Shown: piece by piece, positions 41,501 through 51,656 of the stretch
How positions within the stretch are numbered: the stretch's first letter is position 1
Layout: every line of letters begins with the position of its first letter
From: Brachionus plicatilis
Taxonomy: Eukaryota; Rotifera; Eurotatoria; Ploima; Brachionidae
Assembly (NCBI GenBank): GCA_010279815.1
Contig: QEOQ01000663.1
Coordinates: 454,541-518,540 of the forward strand
Direction of reading: 5' to 3'
Length of the DNA: 64,000 bases
Position numbers and translations under genes: made by a program
The notes under the pieces: generated by a model
Seen by the model: only the letters and a program-made list of their open reading frames with translations
What the model was told of the DNA's origin: nothing
Databases searched by the model: none

Positions 41501-43344
41501 AGCAATAAAACGACAAAGAGATTAAGTCGCTACAAAGCTATTTACAAATTATTAATGGATCAAGAAATGTTTATAATTTCAATTAGATCGTCAAAAAATG
41601 AAATAGAAATTTTTTTATAAATTAAATTATTTTTAGGTGTGCCTTAGGAGTAGCCTAAAGAGGCATCTTCGAAGACCGGCTTAAACTTTTTGAAAATATC
41701 TTGGATGAAGCGTTAATTGGCTTTGTGTTTATTTTTAAATTAAATTTTATTTTATTAGCAAATTTAATTTGAATAGAAATAAATAACCTTTTTAGAGTAT
41801 TTTATATTGAAAGAAAGTATGACCAATATTTTGTTGATGCCTTTCAAAGAACCTTTTTTGTTTTATGCTCGAAAGTTTCGCAACAACAAAAAATACAACT
41901 ATTTTTAAAGCTCCATAAAACAGCCTAGATTCGTAGAATATTTCTTTTCACCTGAGCAAATTAAGACTTTTTGTTTTTTGAATTGCTAAATCCTTTTAAA
42001 ATTTTTTGTTTCATTTTACCGGAGCTTATTCAAAATTCAATTTTTTTTTTTAAAAACATATGTTAATCAACTAACAAGTGCAGTTGTACAATTTGATATT
42101 TAATTTAGAATATTTTTTTAGTTCATTTAACTCAATTTTGTGACCACATAGCACTCAATATTTTAATCTAAAAATTTTTTTTTTTCGAATAAAACAAATA
42201 GAGATCAATTATTCGATTAACCCAACTGGCAATTTTTACAAAATTCGTGTTTAACTTAAATTTTAACACGTTTCTAATCGGTCCCGGTCTCTGGAAGCAA
42301 ATATTTGAAGAAACTAAGGACAATAATTTAGTCACGTTTGTTTAATTTTTACTTCCAAAATTGATTTTAAGTTTTTTTTTTCGGACCCGACTGAAATAAA
42401 AATTATTATTTTAAGTTTTTTTTTCATCATATTAAAGTAATTCAATCAAGTAAAAAAAAATTCAGAGTTTTATCAATTTAAATTTAAAAAAAAAAATAAT
42501 TTTTGTTTGTACGAACAGGAAATATTTGGTACAATAATTTTACCTATGCAATAAAATAAACATTTAGGACAAGGATTGAGGTAGTTATTTTAGGTTAAAA
42601 GAATATTTGTATTAAATTTAATCTTTGACCAAGAGCTTGCTCAAGCTTCATTTCGCTTGGGCTAGCAAAACCAAACAAACGACTTGAAACTATTTAAATT
42701 CTATTGCTTTTTCTTAAATAATCTACTAAATATTGACTAATTATTCGCTTAATGACATCGAGTCAGGTCTTCGCTAGACCAAACAAAAAAATGCTTTAAA
42801 AATATAGTTAATTTAAAAATAGCTTAAATTACAAGAAAATTTCGACTTGTTTGGCTTTTTGTTTGTTGTTATTTCAAGTATCTTAGTTTTTGGCAAAATT
42901 TTAGAACTAATATGATTTAATTAACTATTTGATTTTATGTCAGTTTTAAATATGTCCATTGAAACAAATATTAATACGGACAGAACGAAAGCCAAGAAAC
43001 AAAGCGAGCTTCTAAGAATTCAAAAATTTAAGTTAATTAAAGTTTCTATATTGTAAGTGGTCACATAAGAGATTAGTAGGACTTGTTCGAATTTTTCAAA
43101 TATTTACCTGTTATTCAAATATTTGAATTTGAGCTTGGTATGGACTTTTACTCGTTTTTTTTTCTACAAAATAATGACGCTTTTCAGTGCTGAGTTTTTG
43201 TTTGGCGAAATGACAAGAATTTTAATTATTGATTTAAATTTTGACTCATAGAGATAAATTTGTCACGGCTTTGCTTATTTGTTAGGTATTGGTTTCTTCT
43301 AATTATCAGTCAAACTAATATTTTGGACTAGTACTGGACAAGAT
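32591..43344. other. Gene-poor AT-rich tract
   Basis: About 10.7 kb with no supportable gene. Open frames near 34192-34425, 34532-34807 and 40713-40937 are Leu/Phe/Lys/Asn-rich, lack family resemblance and look like chance frames. A bulged hairpin lies at about 41641-41669 (TGCC, TTAGG arms). Nothing else was recognised. Confidence 0.5.
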
Positions 43345-43512
43345 CAGGGACGGCCACTGAGCCACGGGGCAAAAACATTTTTCTTTCTAAAGTTCAACTA
43401 TTTTTCTTAAACTCAATTCTATTATCTATCAAATTTTAATATTTGAATTTTTTTATGTTTTTTATTTTTGCCAAAGGCCAACATCATTTTTTGGTAGTCC
43501 ACTGTCCGCCTG
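43345..43512. mobile_element. Possible decayed hAT-like MITE
   Basis: A GC-richer 168-bp patch starts CAGGGACGGCCACTGAGCCAC and its other end reads, inverted, CAGGCGGACAGTGGACTACC. About 10 of 15 core positions agree, and both arms run into GGCAAAAA. The CAG..CTG ends suggest hAT, but no matching 8-bp flank was found, so this is weak. Confidence 0.3.
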
Positions 43513-43904
43513 TTACGGCATCTAAAAAAATAATTTTTCGGATTGTTTTTATTTATTTTAAATTGCATGTGAGCAATAACTCAAATTTGTCAAATTTTGT
43601 CAAATTAAATTAGAGAACCGAGTCCCAAGTGAGTCCTGGCTGTCCCTCTCGTTGCCTCAATCGGCTTAAACGATCAAATTTTCTACTTAATATTAAATTT
43701 AAAAATATTGTCTAGCTAAATAAAAGCATCAAAATCCAATTTAATTAGTTTACCTATTTTTTTTTTTTTAATTCAAAATTTTAATAAACAAAGCTTATTT
43801 TCTTAATTTTACTTTTTTATTTTATTTTTTTTTTCTATTTTTACAATTTAAAAATAAAACTAGATTTTATCTAGTAGATAAATTATTATGTAATTTTTGT
43901 GTGT
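43513..43904. promoter_or_regulatory. 5' flank of the long serine-rich ORF
   Basis: Noncoding, T-rich. A pyrimidine-rich tract at about 43758-43838 could be a splice acceptor region if the ORF is a downstream exon of a longer gene. No promoter motif can be assigned with confidence. Confidence 0.3.
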
Positions 43905-46900
43905 ATGATTAGCGACAACAAAAATTCCAATCATCATCAAAATAGCCAAAAAATGCCATCAGTAGAAAACTCGGTAAACGTGGAGATCAAAAGTTTTGTT
44001 TCCAATGATTTGGAGGAAAAGGTGGACGAGGACAGCGTGTCTTTGAATCAAACGCCGGAGACAATAAGCAGCCACAGTAGCATAAACATAATGGTGAGCT
44101 CTAGTTCCAGTTGTGGCAATGTGGGCTCAAGCAGCTCGAGCAGTCTTGGCCACCAAGAAAACAATCAACTAAAAGAACAAACGGGCCCGGCGGTGGGCTC
44201 TGAGCTGAGCTCGTCGAGCCGCAGGAGCAGCATCAGTGGCGACTTGGACACCAAAATAACCAGAGAATCAAAGACAGGCAAAAGTTTGCGCAAGCCCAAA
44301 CGGGTCAACGCCGCCAAGGCCCGCAAAACGCGCCGCTTGTCCAGAAAAAAGCGCGAACTACACAACGAGGACGCGGACGATGATGAGTCCGACAATGTTT
44401 TCGACGAGTCCGAGAACGACTCGGCCCTGGAAAAGGACATTGGCGCCAAAAGCCCAAAGTTCAACTGCCTTGATCTGGACCTATTCGACTATTTGCTGAA
44501 GCGAAACTTTCTCAAGTCAATAAACCACAACCAAGGCAATGTCAAAATACTGAACAGCACGGCCAAGCAGCGCAAGCTAAGTCTGTTCACGGCCAGCTCC
44601 GATTTCAAGGACTTTGAAAACAATCTGAGCATCAACAAATACTTTTATGAATTGATCAAAAATGGCAAACATTTGACCAATGTGCGCGCCAGAGAAGCTG
44701 GCGTAAAAAAAATAGACATCGAAGTTAGAGGCCTGATGGACGAGTTGGTGTCCCGAGTGGAAAAAAGTGTGAGCCAAGTGCCAAGAAAAAGTCTAATTAA
44801 AACACTGCTGCAGGACATGTCGTCGCTGAATTCAATCGGTGGCATGGAGGACACCAGTCCAGGCAACTGTGGTCAAACTAGTGGTGAAACAAAGCGGCCA
44901 GATGAGCCTGCCGCATTCACCAAACACTTGGATGAGGTGTCGACACGAGATGAGAAAAATTTTGAGCAACTAAACTTTGAAATACAAGAAGAAGCGAAAA
45001 AAGTTGATATTAATAAAGAGGATAAATTAAGATCTATGGAGAAAAATAGTTTAAATACCAAGTTGAATAGTTGTGAGAAAAATTTAGAAAAAACACCAAT
45101 GAGCCAATTGAGAAGCGACCATTCGAGCCATTTGACAAACTCTTTGACAAATGCTGAATTTCCATCAAATGGCACTGTAAAAAAAATAATACTCAAGAGT
45201 AACGAGGTGGTGTTGATTGAAGATTGCGTTGACGACGACGACGAAGAAGAAAGAAAACTGAAGCTCTTGAAGTCGAGTAACAAAAATGCTCAGCATTTGA
45301 TCAACGAGATGGTGGCACCAGTGCCAAGGCGTCAAAAAGCCGACTCCATGTCAAAATCTCAAACTTTCACTTTGTCCAAGGCGGCCGCCAAAAGTGCCAA
45401 AGACGACGACCCGTACGTCAAAGCAGCCCTGGAGCGATTCGACGCGTTCTGCAAGTCCAAATCGTCGCACAATTTGGACCAGACCGGCTCGGGTCCGGCC
45501 ACGCCGACATTTGTGCTCAATCGGCAAAAGAGCCCTTACATGGCGCGCAAACTGAGCGGGTCGTCGGCGCCGCCTGACCCCGCCGTCAAAGAGAGCGTGT
45601 CGAGTTTTATCAAGCGGCGATCGGCGCGCGTCGACCCCAACAAAACCGATCTAACATCTCGCTCTGCGTCCGAGAGCCGAGCGGACACCAACAAGCCGTT
45701 CAGCTCGTCCAGCTTGGCCAAAAAATTCCTCGGCTCGCTGAGTCCGCAACTGGACCCGGCGGACACCGGTGCTCTTCTCGTCGAGCCCGACAAAGCCCGC
45801 CATTTAGACCTAGACAATTCCAAAACAAATTCCACTTGCACCAGTCCCACCATTTCGGACTCGAATGGCTCGGCGCACAACTCGCCGCCAGCGTCACCAT
45901 CGCATCAGTCCAAGCCCAAGCTTATCAAACTAGAAGTGCTCAACTCAAAGACACGACCACCAAAACAACCAGAGAACAAAGTGACCATCAGTCCGCCCAC
46001 TAACAAACCGCCCATACCACCCTCGCCCACTCCACAATCGGCCAGGACAAAAAGTTGCGCCAAAAGCGCCGAAAATGACAAAAAACCCGCAGGTTCTGTC
46101 ACTCAAAGTGCCAAGCCAGTGTCCAGAATAATTCCAATCGAAATAAAAAACAGTAAAAGTGCGACCACTAGGCCTAATGGTGGCCGAACAGGCACCAAGT
46201 CTGTTGAGCGAGATGTGCCAAGCTCAACTTTGGACCAGAGCAAAAGTGAAACACTCTCGAGTCCTAGTGTCCAAGATCGTATAAGATCTTTTTCCACCTC
46301 TCACAGAGACAATGAAAAAAATTACCAACTACACCAGGACCATGGCAACGCGGCACCAGTGTACCGCGCAGACAACACTTACGAGAGTGCGATGCGCCAA
46401 AATGGCACCACAGAGCCCAAGCCTGATCCAATAGTGGAAAAAGCGTGCACCAACTTCATGAATAAACTAAAAGAATACCAGCGCCTACAATCAACCCAGT
46501 ACCAGCCTTACTCATACACTTCGCCAACAACCACTTACTCAGGACCCATAGTGAGCGCTCGGAACACAAATCCTAGCGCCGAATTCACCTGTCCATCTCC
46601 TTCCTACAAATGCCTCTACACTTCGGTCTATTCGCCGCCTAGCCTGTCCAGTTCGTACTACGAGCCGGCCAGCTACGCCAAATTGTCGTGCGAAGCCGAC
46701 TGTGGCTCGGCTCGCCAGCCCTATGTGTCAGCCATCCGCAAGCGGCGCACATTGTTCTCTGACGGCTTTGACTCCACATCCACTGAACTGAAAGGCGATG
46801 GCACCGGGTACGACAGCGAGTACTCGCAGTGCTCGGCCCGTTCCGAGTCAGATGAAAACAGCCAGGCCAGACACAGACCATTGTCGATGGTGAGCGAGGA

Positions 46901-48008
46901 GGCGAACGCCACCGTGGCCAGGAGCCACACAATCAACGAGACCAGGAGCAAGGAAGTGCACGACAAGGCCAAGCTGCTCAAAAAGTCAAACTCGATGACG
47001 GGCCCGTCGAAAAGCGAGGCCAAGGCTCGCGCCACTGTCTTCGACAGGCTGTCCGTCAACCCCACTGCCACCAGCGAGGCTAAAGCATGCACCAAAAGCT
47101 CCAGCTCGCTCAGCTCCAAGGCCAGCTATGAGATAAAGAAAAAAGAGGAAAACGAGGTGGCTGTGGTGAACAGTGTGGTGGCTAAGGCCAGACGCGAGTC
47201 GACCAGCTCTGTTGCCAATGGGCCGTCTGCCTCCGCCAATCTCAATCGACTTCGCTCTTTGGACGCCAAGAACCGCGACAAACTAAAATCAACTGCTGGC
47301 TTGAAGCAAAGTGCCAGGCCTGGGACACATGCGGCTGGGTGCACGACGGTGCCCGCGTGCTATTTGTATCCGTGTCCGGACATAAAGCCGGCGGGCATTT
47401 TGAAAAGCTCGAGCAACACGAGCACCCGGTCGAGTGAAGAGAGTAGAAGAAAGTCTCATGGCACGGTCAAAAATTTGGCTGAGAGCAAAAAGGATGTTTT
47501 TGAGCGACTGAGCAAAAAGGCCAATTCGATGAAAAATTTGAGCAAAAATTTGTGCAAAAATAGCAGTTCTTGTTCGAGCTCGGGCGAAGAGCCCGACCAC
47601 AGAGCGCTTGGTGACGAAAATGATGACAATGTTTTTCAGACAGCGTACAACAGTGGCACGGCCAAAACTTCGGTTTTCGAGCGGCTCTACAAGTCAAATA
47701 TTGCGGCACACATGAGCCAGGATGAGGTGAAAAATTCGTCGCTTAAAAAGAACATGTCAGTGTCGTCGGCTAATCTAATCTCGAATGGTCAGTCGAATCA
47801 AAATTCTGTTAAAAAGTCCAATTTGAGCAAAAATAAGGGTTTTATTAATACTAGGGTTTCGTTGAAAAATCGCAAGGATGACAGTGGTAATGATGAATCA
47901 AACGAGAGCAAGACTAGCGACTCGGAAACAATTAAAAATGAGTCGCCTAGAGACTTGACCAAATCGTCTTTTTTATGCAAAAAATTAGTGGATTTATATG
48001 ACAAGTAG
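43905..48008 (+). CDS. Large serine-rich low-complexity protein, unrecognised family
   Basis: A single uninterrupted frame of 1367 codons from the ATG at 43905 (the next ATG, at 43953, is an alternative start), ending TAG at 48006. Composition is Ser/Lys/Asn-rich and mostly disordered. Residues about 125-150 are strongly basic (KPKRVNAAKARKTRRLSRKK), a likely nuclear or microtubule/nucleic-acid-binding cluster, followed by an acidic stretch. Residues about 190-310 look more ordered (LDLDLFDYLLKRNFLKS...VRGLMDELVSRVEKS). A short motif [TDS]VF[DE]RL[SY] recurs three times near residues 1044-1050, 1197-1203 and 1256-1262. Pro-rich segments lie near 685-710. GC content is far above the surrounding DNA. 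I do not recognise the family. It may be complete or the large last exon of a gene with distant upstream exons. Confidence 0.85.
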   Translation: MISDNKNSNHHQNSQKMPSVENSVNVEIKSFVSNDLEEKVDEDSVSLNQTPETISSHSSINIMVSSSSSCGNVGSSSSSSLGHQENNQLKEQTGPAVGSELSSSSRRSSISGDLDTKITRESKTGKSLRKPKRVNAAKARKTRRLSRKKRELHNEDADDDESDNVFDESENDSALEKDIGAKSPKFNCLDLDLFDYLLKRNFLKSINHNQGNVKILNSTAKQRKLSLFTASSDFKDFENNLSINKYFYELIKNGKHLTNVRAREAGVKKIDIEVRGLMDELVSRVEKSVSQVPRKSLIKTLLQDMSSLNSIGGMEDTSPGNCGQTSGETKRPDEPAAFTKHLDEVSTRDEKNFEQLNFEIQEEAKKVDINKEDKLRSMEKNSLNTKLNSCEKNLEKTPMSQLRSDHSSHLTNSLTNAEFPSNGTVKKIILKSNEVVLIEDCVDDDDEEERKLKLLKSSNKNAQHLINEMVAPVPRRQKADSMSKSQTFTLSKAAAKSAKDDDPYVKAALERFDAFCKSKSSHNLDQTGSGPATPTFVLNRQKSPYMARKLSGSSAPPDPAVKESVSSFIKRRSARVDPNKTDLTSRSASESRADTNKPFSSSSLAKKFLGSLSPQLDPADTGALLVEPDKARHLDLDNSKTNSTCTSPTISDSNGSAHNSPPASPSHQSKPKLIKLEVLNSKTRPPKQPENKVTISPPTNKPPIPPSPTPQSARTKSCAKSAENDKKPAGSVTQSAKPVSRIIPIEIKNSKSATTRPNGGRTGTKSVERDVPSSTLDQSKSETLSSPSVQDRIRSFSTSHRDNEKNYQLHQDHGNAAPVYRADNTYESAMRQNGTTEPKPDPIVEKACTNFMNKLKEYQRLQSTQYQPYSYTSPTTTYSGPIVSARNTNPSAEFTCPSPSYKCLYTSVYSPPSLSSSYYEPASYAKLSCEADCGSARQPYVSAIRKRRTLFSDGFDSTSTELKGDGTGYDSEYSQCSARSESDENSQARHRPLSMVSEEANATVARSHTINETRSKEVHDKAKLLKKSNSMTGPSKSEAKARATVFDRLSVNPTATSEAKACTKSSSSLSSKASYEIKKKEENEVAVVNSVVAKARRESTSSVANGPSASANLNRLRSLDAKNRDKLKSTAGLKQSARPGTHAAGCTTVPACYLYPCPDIKPAGILKSSSNTSTRSSEESRRKSHGTVKNLAESKKDVFERLSKKANSMKNLSKNLCKNSSSCSSSGEEPDHRALGDENDDNVFQTAYNSGTAKTSVFERLYKSNIAAHMSQDEVKNSSLKKNMSVSSANLISNGQSNQNSVKKSNLSKNKGFINTRVSLKNRKDDSGNDESNESKTSDSETIKNESPRDLTKSSFLCKKLVDLYDK

Positions 48009-48062
48009 AGTAAAATATTTATTTAGCTTTTTGATTTTTTTTTTTTTTTCAATTATTAATAA

Positions 48063-48177
48063 NNNNNNNNNNNNNNNNNNNNNNNNNNNNNNNNNNNNNN
48101 NNNNNNNNNNNNNNNNNNNNNNNNNNNNNNNNNNNNNNNNNNNNNNNNNNNNNNNNNNNNNNNNNNNNNNNNNNNNN
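48063..48177. other. Assembly gap (115 Ns)
   Basis: Unresolved bases only 54 bp beyond the stop codon of the long ORF. The gap size may be nominal. The 3' UTR and poly(A) signal of that gene may lie inside or beyond it. Confidence 0.99.
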
Positions 48178-50691
48178 TTGTAACCTTTGGAAACAATGTA
48201 TTTGTGTCTAATTTAAAATTCCTAGAGTTAAATTTCATGTAGCCTTTTGTGTGTAAAAGTGAATTCCTGAACAACTACAACAAAAAATTTTATTAGAATT
48301 GCTTTTTATTTACTTTCAGATTAGTTTTTGAACAGTTATTAGGATTTTCATGGTAAATTCAATTATTTACATTTTTTTTTATTAGTTTAGTAAAATTACA
48401 CTAAACAAATAATCAGTTTCGGATTTAAACAAAATAATTTTGAATTAATAAATAGTATCATGCCGTACTAGATATCCAAACTATTAAAAAAAAAAGACTT
48501 CTTCGAATAATTTATTAATAAATTTTAATTAAAAAAATAATTTGTATAATTTGTTTAAAATGAGAAAAACAATGAGTAGATCTCATTGAATATTCTAAAT
48601 ATGAGGTGGTCTAAGTGCGGTTGATTGACATAATCCTCGATGATTTCTCAGACACAGGCAGTAATTGTTCGTGGACATAAACACTGCCTTTTAGAATAAT
48701 TTACCAAGACCAGTCAAAGCGAGCACTCTTTATTTATTTATTGGATATAAATGTCAAATTTGAAATCTTTTTCTACCAGGAGAGATTTAAATAAAACAAA
48801 AAAATACAAAGTAGTATAAATTGCAAGACTGAACAAAGATTTGTTTAGCTACCATAGCTTCATAGACTTAAGGTCTTGTTCTACGATCTTATCTGTTCTA
48901 ATTTATTATCAAAATATTTATTTGAATCTATCCAATAACTAAATTAACATCAATTATGAAATCATCAATAATTGAACTGTTAAAATTTGAAAAGAAAATT
49001 TTAATTTTTACTTTTTAAATTTCAATTAATAAAACTAGAATCAATTTAATGTTTAATGCTTAGCTTCTTTAAAATTTAATTTAAAGTGAAAAAAAATTTT
49101 ATTTTTATAAATTTTAATTTTAGTCTATCATGAGGTCAAACTTATATCTCTAGTTATTTCTTCTTTTTAAAAACTTAAATCAACTTTTTTTTTATTTTTT
49201 TTTATTTACTTACAGTTTTTTAGTAATTCATAGACGCTGAAAATGGGGGCTGAAGGGAAGAACACTCTTCCATACCACCCTCTTGAATAATAATAATAAT
49301 AATAATAATGAAAATGAATGAGTTGTTTTTAAGTCACATTTATTAATTCTTTTTTAAATGATCGTGAGTTAACAAAAAATGAAGAAAAAAAAATTTATTT
49401 AAAATTTAAAATGATGTTTCCAAATACAAAAAAGGTTTTTTAGATATTTTATTTTTGTTGCAATACCAACACTTAAGTCTAAAAACACAAACGACAACAC
49501 ACCAATGACCCATTAATTTTTTTAAATTTATTCTTTTCATAAATTAAGTCATGGCTTTGATTTAAAATTTTGACTTAAAAAAATTCTGGAATAAAATATT
49601 AATCAGTTTTTTTTAGGCGAATTATGTGAAAATTCAAAAGTTCGAAAATTTTTGTTATGTTTTTTTTCTATTTGCGTTTTAATAGGGTATAAAAGCTACT
49701 CGGATATTCTAGTTTTGAAAGAATAAAATTTCAGAAAATAGAGAATCCTTTTCCAAAATTGCAGAATATTTATTCCGATTTAAATATCTAAATTAAGAGA
49801 AATTTTAGCTCGCACTAATATCTCTGATAAAAAACAATCTTTAAATAACAAATAGCTTTGTTTCCTTCCAAATTATTTTTTCATTTAAAACTAAATACTT
49901 TGAAAATTCTATAACTATTTTTAACTTTTCATTGAAACATAAAAAGATTTTTCAAATCTGTGCATTAAGGAATTGAATTTACGTTCTGTGTTTTTATCAT
50001 ATTAATTCATAAAACTCGTTTAATTTAACATTTGTCAAATTATTCAATGTTTATTAATTTTAATAAATATGATTTTTGAATTAAATTTTAGTTTGTTTAG
50101 ACAAATAGAATGAATTTTTATTTCAAATTATTTCTTGCAAAAACAAAATTATGAGAAAATAAAAAATACAATATTTAACTTAAATTTTTGAATAAATAAA
50201 ATATTTGTTAATGTAAAAAATGAAACAACACAATAAAATTAAGAGCATTAAGTTTTGTTCTAGTTGTTCTTTTTTAATCTATGGAAAATTTACTTAAATT
50301 ATCATTTTAATTCGAAAAGAAGTATCTCATAGGTAAATAAAAAAATAAAATCCAATAAATTTAAAAATTTTTATTGACTTTATTCTGTTTTTAAAATTCT
50401 AATTCTTTTTTTTTTACATTTATATACGAAGTGACATCAACAGTTGATTTCACTTAGCAAACATAAAAATTTTCTGTAAAAAGTAGAAGATGACATTTTT
50501 AAAGTCTAAATTTTTTTAAACAAGAAGGCTGCTTGAATCAACGCCGTCTTCTCAACAAAAAAGCTGAGGCCGGTTAAGGCTTATGAAATGACAAAAGTAT
50601 CACACTAAATTTTCCAATTAAAAATTTTAATATTTCAGAATTGTTTTTTTATTTAATAAAAAAAATAGTAATAATTTTATGTTTAAGAATT
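48178..50691. other. Noncoding DNA between the gap and UQCC1
   Basis: No gene seen. A GC-richer patch at about 48597-48725 and another at 50520-50585 are unexplained. A candidate retroelement tail at 49231-49309 is listed separately. The complement TTTATT at 50648-50653 gives the minus-strand UQCC1 an AATAAA about 39 nt after its stop. Confidence 0.5.
49231..49309 (+). mobile_element. Candidate retroelement 3' end with (AAT)8 tail
   Basis: A short non-AT-rich stretch (GGGGGCTGAAGGGAAG, CCATACCACCCTC) runs directly into eight perfect AAT units at 49286-49309. A unique segment ending in a simple trinucleotide tail is typical of jockey/RTE-type LINE or SINE 3' ends. No coding remnant adjoins it, so it could be a plain microsatellite. 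Confidence 0.35.
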
Positions 50692-51510
50692 TTATTCTTC
50701 AGTTTCTCTCTTTTTTATTTTTTCCAATATCTTTAATCTAACTTTAGAGTGATCAAGCTCTTTTTGGTCGAAGCCTACAAAAGATACAATTCCATTTTTT
50801 AAAATATCTACATCGCTTATATTTTCCAAATGCTGAGCATTTTTTCTAATATAATCACATAATTCGCCCAACAATGCATGGTCCTTAATATCCTGCATTT
50901 CTAACAAATGTCTCCAAATAGCTCCGGCAAGAACTGTGTCATCGCTTAGCAAACCTTCATCGAAGCCAAACAAAAAAGCTCTAAAAATATCATTTAAATG
51001 ACCATATGCCTTGGCTTTGTTTTCTCGATTCATTGGTGAGTTGAGCTTTTTCTCCCTTGTTTCGATATCTTTCCACATATTTTTGTGCAAAAGTTTACGC
51101 ACGAATAGACCACTGCGTCCGTATTGCATTAAAGCAACTGAAACCAGCCAAACATGCAGAAAAGTTACTAAACAAAAGCTGTACATAACATCAGGATACT
51201 GACATTTTTGAAAAAATTTGTCATAATCTACTTGGTATTGAATGGATAAGTAGAGTCTTAATGATGCCATTGTAAGAGCTGCTTGTGGATACCTCAAATC
51301 TCCTTGGTATCCAAATATTTCTTTCATCTTTTGAAAAACAGTTGGTTTGACCAAAACGGGGAGATTTGCTTGAACAAGTTTAAAATCATTAAAATTTTCA
51401 TCTTTTTCTGATTTTTCCTTAGCGTATAATATCGAGCCAGAGCCTATTGATCTAATAGACCTAAACCGGTTTAGTTTATTTAAAATAGTTGAGCTTCTGG
51501 CTAAAATCAT
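50692..51510 (-). CDS. UQCC1: Ubiquinol-cytochrome c reductase complex assembly factor 1 (CBP3 homologue)
   Basis: An intronless 272-aa frame. Residues 1-30 are basic and lack acidic residues, fitting a mitochondrial presequence. The Ubiq_cyt_C_chap domain follows, with YDKFFQKCQYPDVMYSFCLV, WLVSVALMQYGRSGLFVRK, YGHLNDIFRAFLFGFDEGLLSDD and LAGAIWRHLLEMQ, which are hallmarks of UQCC1/Cbp3. In yeast and mammals this factor works with UQCC2/Cbp6 at the mitochondrial ribosome to stabilise new cytochrome b and start complex III assembly. Length is close to human UQCC1 (about 300 aa). The start codon lies only 2 nt after TTTTCAAG, a good 3' splice site, and 146 bp after the ALDH5A1 stop on the same strand, so the mRNA may come from a shared precursor. 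Confidence 0.93.
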   Translation of the reverse strand: MILARSSTILNKLNRFRSIRSIGSGSILYAKEKSEKDENFNDFKLVQANLPVLVKPTVFQKMKEIFGYQGDLRYPQAALTMASLRLYLSIQYQVDYDKFFQKCQYPDVMYSFCLVTFLHVWLVSVALMQYGRSGLFVRKLLHKNMWKDIETREKKLNSPMNRENKAKAYGHLNDIFRAFLFGFDEGLLSDDTVLAGAIWRHLLEMQDIKDHALLGELCDYIRKNAQHLENISDVDILKNGIVSFVGFDQKELDHSKVRLKILEKIKKRETEE

Positions 51511-51656
51511 TGCTTGAAAATAAAAATAAAGAAATTTAAAATTCTTTAAAAATTCTAATTATAGGAATTACTTGCTAAAGCAATCAAAAAAATAAAAAAA
51601 AAATAAACTAAATTTAAAAACTTTTATTCTTTAATTTATTGATAGAAATGAGTTTT
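51511..51656 (-). promoter_or_regulatory. Intercistronic region with acceptor site before UQCC1
   Basis: Between the ALDH5A1 stop and the UQCC1 ATG. It carries AATAAA-type signals shortly after the ALDH5A1 stop and a pyrimidine-rich run ending TTTTCAAG at 51513, two nt before the UQCC1 ATG. This arrangement is what a trans-spliced downstream cistron would show; an independent promoter with a 5' UTR intron is the alternative. Confidence 0.5.

Noticed and set aside
44165..47709. Many minus-strand frames opposite the long ORF
   Set aside because: Shadow frames caused by GC-rich codon bias of the plus-strand gene; the plus frame is far longer and has coherent composition.
48597..48725. GC-richer patch with a TGGTCTAAGTGCGG word like a tRNA A-box, considered as a SINE
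   Set aside because: No B-box, no tRNA fold and no clear tail or target duplication could be found.
50520..50585. Patch with GAAGGC..GCCGTCTTC complementarity
   Set aside because: Imperfect and too short to call an RNA gene or element end.
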